From the NCBI GenBank assembly GCA_019695115.1, contig JAIBAP010000001.1, forward strand, positions 1 through 64,000: a stretch of DNA of 64,000 nt, in the 5' to 3' direction. This DNA comes from Caldilineales bacterium. GTDB taxonomy: Bacteria; Chloroflexota; Anaerolineae; J102. Positions 1 through 7,066 of the stretch are shown in pieces; the first letter of the stretch is position 1; each line of letters starts with the position of its first letter. A program made the position numbers and the translations under genes. The notes below the pieces were generated by a model that worked only from the letters and a program-made list of their open reading frames with translations, had not been told where the DNA came from and ran no database searches.

Positions 1-211
1 AAAGTGACTTGGCTGTAGTTGCTGCCATACGTCTATGGCCGACGCTCATTTTGCCACACGCTCAACCATTGTTCAACCAGTTTCCATGCCTACTTTACTT
101 GACCATAAATAAACCAACGGCATCTGACTACTGGTTACTGAACTTCCCACTTGCGACCTGCGACCTGCCACCTGCGACCTGCCACTTGCGACCTGCCACT
201 TGCGACCCCCT
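1..211. other. Gene-free stretch at window edge
   Basis: I see no credible gene in the first 211 bases. The left part is unremarkable sequence with somewhat higher A+T. The right part is a short tandem repeat that abuts the 3' end of the NrfD gene and is listed separately. The start of the window may cut a feature lying further left. Confidence 0.6.
147..207 (+). repeat. Heptamer tandem repeat CSACYTG
   Basis: About eight to nine consecutive 7-base units of the form CCACTTG, CGACCTG or CCACCTG lie directly after the stop codon of the NrfD gene, which is on the other strand. The pyrimidine-rich strand is the plus strand and points into the 3' end of that gene. The same unit recurs upstream of the formiminotransferase and CutC genes. 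Confidence 0.9.
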
Positions 212-1354
212 CTACTTCTCGAACACAGCCAGCACCCGCACACCCAGCCACCAGGCCAGGGCGGCCGCAGCCAGGATGCCGGCGGTCGAGAACCATTCCA
301 GCAGGTGGGGCGTATACAGGGCGGCGTTGAGGGGATGTTGGGCAAAGAGGGTGGCGTCGAAACGGTTCATGCCCAGGCCGAAGATCACCAGCACGGGCGC
401 CAGCCAGCGCGTCTCAGGGCGGGAGCGCAGGCCCGGTAGGGTGAGCAGGAGGAGGGGGAGGATCACCCCCAGGCCGATCTCGGCCCACCATAACAGGCTC
501 AACTTGTCCATCGCCAGCAGCCGAGGCCATTCGCCGGCCAGGATCAGGTCGCCGAACTTCAGGCCCAGGTAGACAAGCCCGACGCCGACGATGCCCTTGC
601 CCAGACCGCGGGCGATGCCGGGGTCTTCGTGCTTGCGGGCCACGCCGGCGCCGACGATGTAGGCCAGCGTGCCCACACTCAGCCCGGCCAGGATCGAGGA
701 GACGAAGAACTGCACCGGCAGCCAGGGCGTGTACCACAGGGCGTCCAGGCGATGCGGCATGTTCAGATAGAGCGTGCCAAGGGTGGATTGGTGGAGCGAG
801 GAAAGGGTGACGCCGATGATGGTGATCGGAGTGATCAGCTTGTAGAAGAGGTTGACAGGCCGTTTCCAGCCCAGGCGCTCGAACAGATACGGGCTGACCT
901 CCAGGGCCAGCACGGTGCTGTAGAGCAGAACACACCAACTGATCTCGAACAGCGGCGAATGGATATTGAAATAGATGAGAAAGTGATAGAAGCGGTCGGG
1001 GCGGCCCAAATCCAGCACCAACAGCAGCAGGACGGCCACGTAGCCCATCAACCCGGCCAGGATGGCGGGGCGGACGGCGGCGTGGAAGCGATGCAGGTGG
1101 AGGACATGACCGACGGCCGCCATCGTGAACCCGGCGCCGGAGAGAGCGATGAGCAGGAAATCGAAGCCGATCCAGATTCCCCAGGAATAGGTGTCGTTGA
1201 GGCTGGTGGTGGCGCCCAGCCCAAGCCACAGCCGGGCAAGGCCGGCCAGGACGCCAAGTGTAATCAAGAAGCCGAGGACGCCGATCACGATCAGGTCGCG
1301 CCCGACAAAAACGGTCGGGAACAGGCGTCGCAGGGTGGGAGCATGAGCGGTCAT
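212..1354 (-). CDS. NrfD/PsrC-family polytopic membrane subunit
   Basis: A 380-residue, very hydrophobic protein with about nine or ten membrane helices. The repeated helix pattern, an early GFDFLLIALSGAG-like segment and the LDLGRPDRFYHF segment are typical of the NrfD/PsrC/HybB family, which anchors periplasmic iron-sulfur and heme subunits and exchanges electrons with membrane quinones. Its ATG overlaps the stop of the ferredoxin gene by four bases (ATGA), so the two are translationally coupled. Together with the upstream heptaheme cytochrome it should form a membrane quinol oxidoreductase module. The terminal electron acceptor cannot be read from the sequence because no catalytic molybdopterin subunit is present. 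Confidence 0.88.
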   Translation of the reverse strand: MTAHAPTLRRLFPTVFVGRDLIVIGVLGFLITLGVLAGLARLWLGLGATTSLNDTYSWGIWIGFDFLLIALSGAGFTMAAVGHVLHLHRFHAAVRPAILAGLMGYVAVLLLLVLDLGRPDRFYHFLIYFNIHSPLFEISWCVLLYSTVLALEVSPYLFERLGWKRPVNLFYKLITPITIIGVTLSSLHQSTLGTLYLNMPHRLDALWYTPWLPVQFFVSSILAGLSVGTLAYIVGAGVARKHEDPGIARGLGKGIVGVGLVYLGLKFGDLILAGEWPRLLAMDKLSLLWWAEIGLGVILPLLLLTLPGLRSRPETRWLAPVLVIFGLGMNRFDATLFAQHPLNAALYTPHLLEWFSTAGILAAAALAWWLGVRVLAVFEK

Positions 1355-2259
1355 TGGGCCTCCGGGGTGTGGGCGTCGGCGTCGTGATCAGGCTCGGCTG
1401 CGGCCGAGCGATGTTTCATGGTGAAGTGCAGGCCAGTGGCGACAACAGCGACGGTGGCGGCCACGACTGGGGTCTTGACCATCACCTGTTCGGCGTAGTG
1501 GGGCACGGTGCGGTCGTCCAATTCGGGGAAGCCAAGCTCAGAGAATGGCACGGCCGACAGGTACAGCATCGAAGTTCCCCCCGCCTCGTGTTCGCCGTAG
1601 ATGTGGTCGATATAGCGACCCGGACTCGTCTGGATGCGGGCATGGGCCTGGGCCAGCAGGTCGCGACGGCGGCCAAATTGCACGGCGCCGGTGGGACAGG
1701 CAGAGGCGCAGGCCGGTTGCTCGCCCTCGGCCAGCCGCTCCCGGCACATCTCGCACTTGTGGATGAGGCCGAGCGGGTTCTGCCAATCATAGGCCGGGAC
1801 GCTGAACGGGCAGGCATATTGACAATAGCGGCAGCCGATGCACTTGCCGGCGTCGTAGACCACGGGGCCTGTCTTCGTCTTGCGCAGCGCGCCCACCGTA
1901 CAGGCCGAGGCGCAGCCCGGATGCAGGCAGTGCATACACTGCCTTTTGACGAAGACCGGCTCTTGCTCGCCCTCGACCTTGCGTTCATCGACGAACGAAT
2001 AGGCGCCGCTATCGAGACGGGTAGGCGCCTGCTGGGGATGGGGAAGCTGGTTGCTCTCTTTGCAGGCCAGCGCGCACGACCCGCAACCGGTGCAGCGCGT
2101 GAGGTCGATGAGCATCCCCCAGGCATAGTCGTCGGCCTGCCCGCCCGATGCTTCCAGGGCCGAGCCGGTCGCCAGCGAGCCTAGCCCCACCAGGGCAGCC
2201 AGGACGCCGGCCTGTTTCAGAAAATCGCGACGGGTGAGATCGGTGGTGGGAGCGTTCAT
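1351..2259 (-). CDS. Tat-exported four-cluster 4Fe-4S ferredoxin subunit (NrfC/DsrO-like)
   Basis: A 302-residue protein with a twin-arginine signal (TRRDFLKQAG near residue 8) followed by a hydrophobic stretch. Four cysteine groups are visible: CTGCGSCALAC, CMHCLHPGCASAC, CIGCRYCQYAC and a split CEMC...CASAC group, as expected for four [4Fe-4S] clusters in NrfC/PsrB/DsrO-type electron-transfer subunits. I chose the ATG at 2259 because it overlaps the cytochrome stop (ATGA) and puts the Tat motif at the N-terminus; a longer reading frame upstream is only the cytochrome read in another frame. It should carry electrons between the NrfD subunit and the multiheme cytochrome on the outer face of the membrane. 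Confidence 0.9.
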   Translation of the reverse strand: MNAPTTDLTRRDFLKQAGVLAALVGLGSLATGSALEASGGQADDYAWGMLIDLTRCTGCGSCALACKESNQLPHPQQAPTRLDSGAYSFVDERKVEGEQEPVFVKRQCMHCLHPGCASACTVGALRKTKTGPVVYDAGKCIGCRYCQYACPFSVPAYDWQNPLGLIHKCEMCRERLAEGEQPACASACPTGAVQFGRRRDLLAQAHARIQTSPGRYIDHIYGEHEAGGTSMLYLSAVPFSELGFPELDDRTVPHYAEQVMVKTPVVAATVAVVATGLHFTMKHRSAAAEPDHDADAHTPEAQ

Positions 2260-3065
2260 GAGACCTTGCCTCCCCGGTTGAAGGCAGAGACGGCCAGGGC
2301 AAAGGCGATGCCAAGCAGCCCGCCGATCCCCAAGCCGATGCCCAGGCCAGCCACCGAAACCGCCTGCAACGAACGATTGCGGCGTTCTGCCGTCTCCAGT
2401 TGCGCGCCCAGCTCTTCGCTGGTGGTTCGCAATTGTGCGGCCTGCAACTGGGCTTCCTTGCCGGCCCGGCCGGCTTCTTCGTGGATGGTGGCGGCATGGC
2501 AATCGATGCAGGCGCGACTGTCGATGGCCGTAAACTGGTGCCCGTGTTCGGCGCCATTGACCGAGGTCGAAGCATGGCAGTCGATGCAGGTCACACCCTC
2601 GCTGTGATGGGCCGTGTGCGTAAAATCGCCGATCTGCTCGCTATGGCACGAACCGCACAACACCTCGCTGCTCAGCCGCGTCTCTTGTGAATGCGAAACA
2701 TGGCAGCTGGTGCAGAGGACGTTGTTCTGGGCGTGCTGGCTGTGGCGCCATTCATCAGTGGTGGTCGTGTGGCAGCTCATGCAGATGCGGGCGTCGGCGT
2801 TCAGTTGCATCACGCCCGCTTCGGGATGGCCGCTAACCAGGGCGCCGTGGCAGGTCTCGCAGGTCACAGCCTGGCGGTTGTGCGGCGATTGCAGCCAGGA
2901 TTGCGTCTCGGCCAGGTGGCATTCGACACACGCTTCCGACCCCGGCTGCCCGCCCGACTGCCCGGCCCCGGCCAGGGCTGTGCTGCCGGCGCCCAGACAG
3001 AACAGCACCGCCAATGCGCAGGCAAAGACGATGCTGATGCAAATGCGTGAAAGTGAGTTGGACAT
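2256..3065 (-). CDS. Seven-heme c-type cytochrome with C-terminal membrane helix
   Basis: A 269-residue protein with an N-terminal signal/anchor helix, seven CxxCH heme-binding motifs (CVECH, CETCH, CMSCH, CTSCH, CGSCH, CIDCH, CIDCH), a short charged helical segment and a C-terminal membrane helix. Many His residues between the motifs could serve as distal ligands. This resembles NapC/NrfH/cytochrome c3-like electron carriers rather than catalytic cytochromes. The start at 3065 (MSNSL) gives a normal signal sequence; an upstream in-frame ATG at 3104 adds 13 residues of low plausibility. It is the first large gene of the four-gene redox operon, coupled by ATGA to the ferredoxin gene. Confidence 0.88.
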   Translation of the reverse strand: MSNSLSRICISIVFACALAVLFCLGAGSTALAGAGQSGGQPGSEACVECHLAETQSWLQSPHNRQAVTCETCHGALVSGHPEAGVMQLNADARICMSCHTTTTDEWRHSQHAQNNVLCTSCHVSHSQETRLSSEVLCGSCHSEQIGDFTHTAHHSEGVTCIDCHASTSVNGAEHGHQFTAIDSRACIDCHAATIHEEAGRAGKEAQLQAAQLRTTSEELGAQLETAERRNRSLQAVSVAGLGIGLGIGGLLGIAFALAVSAFNRGGKVS

Positions 3066-3118
3066 GGGTTTGGGTCTCCGTGATGGCGATGATGTGGGCT
3101 GCAACGGTGGGGGCGACG

Positions 3119-3247
3119 TCAGAGCGTCTGAGGGACGATGGCCCGCAAGAGTTTGGCAAGGACGATCATCACCAGGATAGGGACCAGCAGACGCACGAAC
3201 ATGTAGCTGATCAGAATCAAGAAACCGGCAAAATCGATGGGATACAT
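3119..3247 (-). CDS. Small 42-residue membrane protein
   Basis: A short ORF starting MYPIDFAGF contains one long hydrophobic segment that probably spans the membrane once or as a hairpin. A strong ribosome-binding site (AAGGAGG) lies seven bases before the ATG, which is better than most starts in this window. It sits 53 bases upstream of the heptaheme cytochrome in the same direction. I infer it is an accessory subunit of the redox complex, as often found for small proteins in respiratory operons. I recognise no family. Confidence 0.6.
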   Translation of the reverse strand: MYPIDFAGFLILISYMFVRLLVPILVMIVLAKLLRAIVPQTL

Positions 3248-3410
3248 GGTGGCCTCCTTCTCGTTTTCGGCCCTCCTCCCTCCCCGATAGACCTGCCTGG
3301 AAAGGAGGAGATGCTCGATCTCGCCCTCAGTCTCGCGCTTCTTGCCCCCGCCCTCAATCGGGCAGACCACCCATCCTGCCACCCCAATTACGTATGGGTC
3401 ATTTACCCTA

Positions 3411-3419
3411 TGCTACAAT
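3411..3419 (+). promoter_or_regulatory. Extended -10 promoter for M48 protease gene
   Basis: TGCTACAAT forms an extended -10 element. It ends six bases before the GTG at 3426, so transcription would start at or next to the start codon (leaderless). The -35 region is weak. The same TGCTACAAT sequence precedes the TPR gene at 10051. Confidence 0.6.
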
Positions 3420-3425
3420 GTCCGC

Positions 3426-4559
3426 GTGTCCACAGCCTCAGACCGCCCCCGTCTCGACCCCGACCGCATGGCGCTTGCCCGCCTCTATGCTCGCGAGCGG
3501 CGTCGCCTCCTGCCGGTCGATCTGGCCCTCAGCCTGGCATTCTTTCTGTTCTGGTGGGCCTGCTGTCATCGCCCGCTCATCACCTGGGTGCGGTCGACCG
3601 TCGCCCATCCCGACCTGCGCGTTCTCGCCTATACCGGCGCCTTCGGGCTGGCCGCCCTGCTTGTTTCTTTCCCGCTCGAGCTGGTTGAGCATACCCGGGC
3701 CAGACACTACCGGCTCTCGGTGCAGACCTGGCCCGCCTGGTTTGCCGACCAGGCCAAAAGCCTGGCCGTTGGCGCCGTCATCGGCCTGCCTATGGTCCTC
3801 ATCCTCTACCGCCTGCTGGCCGCTGCGCCCACCACCTGGTGGCTGTGGATGGGGCTGATCTACCTGGCCCTGGCCGTGGTACTGGCCCAACTGGCGCCGG
3901 TGCTGATCATGCCGCTCTTCCTCAAGTTCACGCCCTTCGACCAGGAGCCGCTCAGCTCGCGGCTGCGCGAGCTGGCGACGCGGGCCGGGGCGGAGGTGGC
4001 CGGCGTCTTCCGCACCGATCTTTCGACCAAAACGACAGCCGCCAATGCCTGGCTTAGCGGCCTGGGTCGCACCCGGCGCATCGTCCTGGCCGACACCCTC
4101 ATCGACCACTACCCCGCCGACGAAATCCTCTCGGTCTTCGCCCACGAACTGGGCCACCATGTCCACCGGGACATCTGGCGCGGGCTGCTGATCTCGGCGG
4201 CGGTTGGGCTGGCCGGTTTCTGGCTGTCGGGATGGGTGGTCGCCTGGGCAGTTGTGCGCTTCGACTACGCCGGCCCCGCCGATCTCTCTGCCTTCCCCTG
4301 GCTGATCCTGGCCCTGACTCTGTTCGGCCTCCTCACCTCGCCCCTGCTCAACGGCTTCTCGCGCCAGCAGGAGCGCGCCGCCGACCACTACGCCCTGGCC
4401 CACGGCCCTGGCCCCGCCGCCTTTGCCGACGCCCTCACCCGCCTGGCCAACCAGAATCTGGCCGACCCCGAACCCCCTGCCTGGCTCGTCTGGTTTTCCT
4501 ACAGCCACCCGCCCATCCTGGAACGGATCGCCATGGCGGGGGGAGATGTAGACAAGTAG
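3426..4559 (+). CDS. M48-family membrane zinc metallopeptidase (Ste24/HtpX-like)
   Basis: A 377-residue polytopic protein with the zinc motif HELGHH around residue 240 (HExxH) and a downstream ERAADHYA segment supplying the third ligand, both diagnostic of M48 peptidases of the CaaX-protease/Ste24 type. Four or more membrane helices flank the catalytic part. I chose the GTG at 3426 because family members usually have a LDPxR...AR.YAR.RRRL segment before the first helix, and that segment precedes the internal ATG at 3468. It probably processes or degrades membrane proteins. It is divergent from the redox operon, and a tandem repeat begins right at its stop codon. Confidence 0.82.
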   Translation: MSTASDRPRLDPDRMALARLYARERRRLLPVDLALSLAFFLFWWACCHRPLITWVRSTVAHPDLRVLAYTGAFGLAALLVSFPLELVEHTRARHYRLSVQTWPAWFADQAKSLAVGAVIGLPMVLILYRLLAAAPTTWWLWMGLIYLALAVVLAQLAPVLIMPLFLKFTPFDQEPLSSRLRELATRAGAEVAGVFRTDLSTKTTAANAWLSGLGRTRRIVLADTLIDHYPADEILSVFAHELGHHVHRDIWRGLLISAAVGLAGFWLSGWVVAWAVVRFDYAGPADLSAFPWLILALTLFGLLTSPLLNGFSRQQERAADHYALAHGPGPAAFADALTRLANQNLADPEPPAWLVWFSYSHPPILERIAMAGGDVDK

Positions 4560-4614
4560 GCAGGTAGACAAGTAGGCAAGTAGGCAAGTAAACAAGTAGG
4601 CAAGTAGACAAGGG
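4549..4614 (+). repeat. Octamer tandem repeat AAGTAGRC
   Basis: About eight units of an 8-base sequence (AAGTAGGC or AAGTAGAC) start at the stop codon of the M48 gene. The purine-rich strand is plus, so the pyrimidine-rich strand points back into the M48 gene. An almost identical array follows the formiminotransferase gene at 5728. Confidence 0.88.
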
Positions 4615-4648
4615 CGGTTGGCAGGATTGTCGAAAGGGGAAGGGGTAG

Positions 4649-4836
4649 TAGTAAACAGTCGACAGTCAACAGTCAACAGTCAACAATCAACAGTCAACGT
4701 CCCCCTGCCACCTGCCCCACCCGCCACCTACCATCCTTCGCTGTGCTCAGGACAGGCTCTGCAACTTGCCACCCGCCACCTGCCACCCGCCACCTGCCAC
4801 CTGCCCCCCGCCACCCGCCACCTGCCACCTGCGACC
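4649..4836 (+). repeat. Heptamer arrays CAGTCAA then GCCACCT/GCCACCC
   Basis: Two arrays of 7-base units follow one another: CAGTCAA (about seven units, 4649-4698) and GCCACCT/GCCACCC (4701-4836). The second is interrupted by a dispersed repeat at 4735-4761. It runs up to three bases before the ATG of the formiminotransferase gene and occupies the place of a Shine-Dalgarno. Confidence 0.9.
4735..4761 (+). repeat. Dispersed CCTTCG..CTCAGGACAGG element, copy 1
   Basis: A 27-base sequence beginning CCTTCG and ending CAGGCTCTG interrupts the heptamer array. Related copies lie at 9926-9952 and, inside the alpha-2-macroglobulin gene, at 43465-43489. Its even occurrence in intergenic and coding DNA suggests a mobile or recombining short repeat. 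Confidence 0.65.
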
Positions 4837-4838
4837 CT

Positions 4839-5735
4839 ATGCCCCTCCTCGTCGAATCCGTCCCCAATTTCTCCGAAGGCCGCCGGCCTGATGTCATCCA
4901 GGCCATCGCCGCCGAATATGGTAGCGTCGAGGGCGCCCGCGTCATCGACCTCTCGTCTGATGCCGACCACAACCGCACGGTGGTGACGCTGGTCGGCAGC
5001 CCCGAGGCCGTCAGCGAGGCGCTGTTCCGGGGCATCGCCAAAGCCGCCAACCTGATCGATATGACCAGCCACGAAGGCGAGCATCCTTGCATCGGCGCCA
5101 CCGATGTCGTGCCCTTCATCCCCATCAGCGGCATCGGCATGGCCGATTGCGTCGGTCTCGCCCGCAGCCTGGCCCGACGGGTCAGCAGCGAGCTTGGCAT
5201 CCCAACCTATCTCTATGCCGAAGCAGCAGCCCGGCCCGACCGCGTGGTGCTGGCTGAGATCCGTAAGGGCAACTACCCCGGCCTGAAAGCCGACCTGGAA
5301 GCCGGCAAAGCCGACCGCCTGCCCGATTTTGGCCCCGCCACACTTGGTCCCGCCGGCGCCACCGTCATCGGCGCCCGCCAGTTCCTTATCGCCTATAATC
5401 TCTACCTCACCACTGGCGATGTCGAGATCGCCAAAGCCATCGCCAAAGCCGTCCGCCACTCTTCCGGCGGTATGCGCCATCTGCAGGCGATGGGAGTGCT
5501 GGTGGAGGGCCGGGCGCAAGTCTCGATGAACCTCCTTGACTACACGAAAAGCCCCCTCGCCCGCGTCACCGAACTCGTACGCCGCGAGGCTGCCCGCTAC
5601 GGCGTCGGCATCCAAAGCGCCGAACTGATCGGCCTCATCCCCCAGCAGGCCCTGCTCGACGCCGCCCAATGGTACCTTCAACTCGACAACCTCAAGCCAG
5701 AGAGCGTGTTGGAGTGGCATTTGGCAGGTAAGTAG
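4839..5735 (+). CDS. Glutamate formiminotransferase
   Basis: A 298-residue protein matching the stand-alone formiminotransferase domain, which transfers a formimino group between N-formimino-L-glutamate and tetrahydrofolate in histidine degradation. Visible family signatures are the N-terminal ESVPNFSEGRR, the HEGEHPCIGATDVVPFIP segment with the catalytic-site histidine region, and the LVEGRAQVSMNLLDYTK segment. The length fits the two-subdomain enzyme without a cyclodeaminase domain. No histidine-utilisation genes are nearby. The ATG at 4839 follows a C-rich heptamer array and has no Shine-Dalgarno; an upstream start would translate that repeat. Confidence 0.9.
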   Translation: MPLLVESVPNFSEGRRPDVIQAIAAEYGSVEGARVIDLSSDADHNRTVVTLVGSPEAVSEALFRGIAKAANLIDMTSHEGEHPCIGATDVVPFIPISGIGMADCVGLARSLARRVSSELGIPTYLYAEAAARPDRVVLAEIRKGNYPGLKADLEAGKADRLPDFGPATLGPAGATVIGARQFLIAYNLYLTTGDVEIAKAIAKAVRHSSGGMRHLQAMGVLVEGRAQVSMNLLDYTKSPLARVTELVRREAARYGVGIQSAELIGLIPQQALLDAAQWYLQLDNLKPESVLEWHLAGK

Positions 5736-5947
5736 ACAAGGAAACAAGTAGACAAGTAGACAAGTAGACAAGGAAACAAGGTGAAGACCCGCCTTCCATA
5801 CGCTCACTCCCTACTCCCTACTCCTTACTCCCTACTCCTTACTCCCTCCTCCCTACTCCCTACTCCTTACTCCCTCCTCCCTCCTCCCTACTCCCTACTC
5901 CCTACTCCCTACTCCTTACTCCCTCCTCCCTACTCCCTACTCCTCAC
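5728..5947 (+). repeat. Tandem arrays AAGTAGAC then CTCCCTA
   Basis: The gap after the formiminotransferase gene is filled by an 8-base AAGTAGAC array (5728-5780, purine-rich on plus) and then by about twenty 7-base units CTCCCTA/CTCCTTA (5804-5947, pyrimidine-rich on plus). The second ends five bases before the ATG of the next gene. Both obey the rule that the pyrimidine-rich strand points into the adjoining gene. Confidence 0.92.
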
Positions 5948-5952
5948 TTCCC

Positions 5953-6453
5953 ATGTACCTCATCGACGGCCATAATCTCATCGGCAGCGGGCTGATCCCC
6001 GGCATCGACCTGAGCCAGGAAGATGACGAACAGCGCCTGGCAGACTATCTGCGCGGGCGTCAGCCGTTGCTGAAGCAGCCGATCACGGTCGTTTTCGATG
6101 GTGGGCTGCCCGGCGGGCAGTCGCTCGAACTGTCGGGCGGCGGCGTCACCGTCATCTTCGCCGCCCAGGATCGCAGCGACGCCGATACGCTCATCCGCGC
6201 CCGCGTGCGCAAGCACAAGACGCCAGCGCAGGTGGTGGTTGTCAGCAACGACGCCCAACTGCGGCGCGACACACAGGCATTGGGCGCCGAAGTCCTCGGC
6301 GCGGCGTCCTTTCTCGAACGCCTCGCCAATCCCCGCCGCCGTCCCGCCCCGCGCCAGCCCAAACTCCAGACCGAACCGAAGCTGCCCAAGAGCGAAGTGA
6401 CCGACTGGCTGCGCGAGTTCGGGGTGATACCGCCGAAGGAGCCGAAGCCATAG
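5953..6453 (+). CDS. NYN-domain RNA-binding protein (YacP-like)
   Basis: A 166-residue protein with the PIN-like NYN/YacP fold: [11 protein letters not shown] at the N-terminus with the first acidic residue, VVFDGG near residue 48, [11 protein letters not shown] near residue 76 and [11 protein letters not shown] near residue 97. These match the acidic positions of Rae1/YacP-type ribonucleases that act on RNA or the ribosome. A basic, Pro-rich tail follows. The start is clear from the motif although a C-rich repeat rather than a Shine-Dalgarno precedes it. Confidence 0.85.
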   Translation: MYLIDGHNLIGSGLIPGIDLSQEDDEQRLADYLRGRQPLLKQPITVVFDGGLPGGQSLELSGGGVTVIFAAQDRSDADTLIRARVRKHKTPAQVVVVSNDAQLRRDTQALGAEVLGAASFLERLANPRRRPAPRQPKLQTEPKLPKSEVTDWLREFGVIPPKEPKP

Positions 6454-6490
6454 CAGGCGGTGCAAGGCCCACACAATCCCGGTACGGATT

Positions 6491-6518
6491 TTGCACATTC
6501 CGCCCCCTGTGCTATGCT
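6491..6518 (+). promoter_or_regulatory. Possible promoter of a short transcript
   Basis: TTGCAC (6491-6496) and TATGCT (6513-6518) are separated by 16 bases and lie just after the NYN gene. With the terminator at 6560-6597 they would define a transcript of roughly 70 bases that contains no convincing ORF. The same TTG...-TGCTATGCT arrangement is found upstream of fabF. Confidence 0.35.
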
Positions 6519-6559
6519 CCCCCTCGCAGCGATTGACCTTTAACGTTATCGTTGCAACC

Positions 6560-6597
6560 GCCGGTGGGTCAGCCAATGACCCACCGGCACTTTTTTT
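6560..6597 (+). terminator. Rho-independent terminator
   Basis: A perfect 12-base-pair stem (GCCGGTGGGTCA and its complement, loop GCCAA) is followed by AC and seven T. It terminates plus-strand transcription from the NYN gene or from the short transcript proposed at 6491. Confidence 0.85.
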
Positions 6598-6622
6598 GGC
6601 GGGGACGGGTAATGGCTGCGAG

Positions 6623-6696
6623 TGGGGCCTCTCGGGTTCGAACCGAGGACCGGCGGTTTATGAGACCGCTGCTCTAACCTGTTGAGCTAAGACCCC
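6623..6696 (-). tRNA. tRNA-Met (CAT), elongator-like
   Basis: A 74-base cloverleaf with a seven-pair acceptor stem (GGGGTCT/AGGCCCC), T-arm CTCGG-TTCGAAC-CCGAG and anticodon loop CTCATAA. It lacks the GGG/CCC anticodon-stem pairs of an initiator, so it is elongator tRNA-Met, or possibly the tRNA-Ile whose CAT is modified. CCA is not encoded. Confidence 0.9.
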
Positions 6697-6727
6697 AAGA
6701 ACACTGCCCCAGGCTGGGTTTCAAAAA

Positions 6728-6798
6728 AGCGGGCGACGGGACTCGAACCCGTGATGAGAGCTTGGAAGGCTCGCGTGTTACCGCTACACCACGCCCGC
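6728..6798 (-). tRNA. tRNA-Gly (TCC)
   Basis: A 71-base cloverleaf with acceptor stem GCGGGCG/CGCCCGC, anticodon loop CTTCCAA and a U discriminator, as expected for glycine tRNAs. It lies between tRNA-Met and tRNA-Pro on the same strand and may be cotranscribed with them. Confidence 0.92.
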
Positions 6799-6804
6799 GA
6801 GGAG

Positions 6805-6989
6805 GTTATTGGTTATTAGTGATTAGTGATTGGAGATTGGAGATTGGAGATTGGAGCAATTGCGACAAATCAGGAACTATCTGTGTTTCTTCCCATTTGT
6901 GTCATCTCCATATCAAACCATCTGTGTTTCCTCGTATTTGTGTCATCTCCATATCAAACCATCTGCGTTTTTCCTATTTGTGTCATTTT
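6805..6989. repeat. Intergenic repeats between tRNA-Gly and tRNA-Pro
   Basis: Two unrelated repeats fill this gap. At 6829-6856 there are four units of a 7-base TTGGAGA repeat. At 6879-6989 there are two nearly identical 41-base units (6879-6919 and 6920-6960) and a partial third, beginning ATCTGYGTTT and containing TTTGTGTCATCTCC. The region is clearly richer in A+T than its surroundings. Confidence 0.88.
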
Positions 6990-6992
6990 CAA

Positions 6993-7066
6993 TCGGGGCG
7001 GCCGGACTCGAACCGGCGACTTCCTGGTCCCAAACCAGGCGCGCTACCGAGCTGCGCTACGCCCCG
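6993..7066 (-). tRNA. tRNA-Pro (TGG)
   Basis: A 74-base cloverleaf with acceptor stem CGGGGCG/CGCCCCG, T-arm GCCGG-TTCGAGT-CCGGC and anticodon loop TTTGGGA. The stop codon of the upstream lipoprotein gene lies inside its first ten bases, so the tRNA is probably cut from a joint transcript. Confidence 0.93.

Noticed and set aside
9-572. Plus-strand ORF of 187 codons at the window start
   Set aside because: Half translates the tandem repeat and half is antisense to the NrfD gene.
3391-3420. Operator in the GGGTCATTTACCC sequence of the M48/redox divergent region
   Set aside because: The arms are only four bases and occur by chance too easily.
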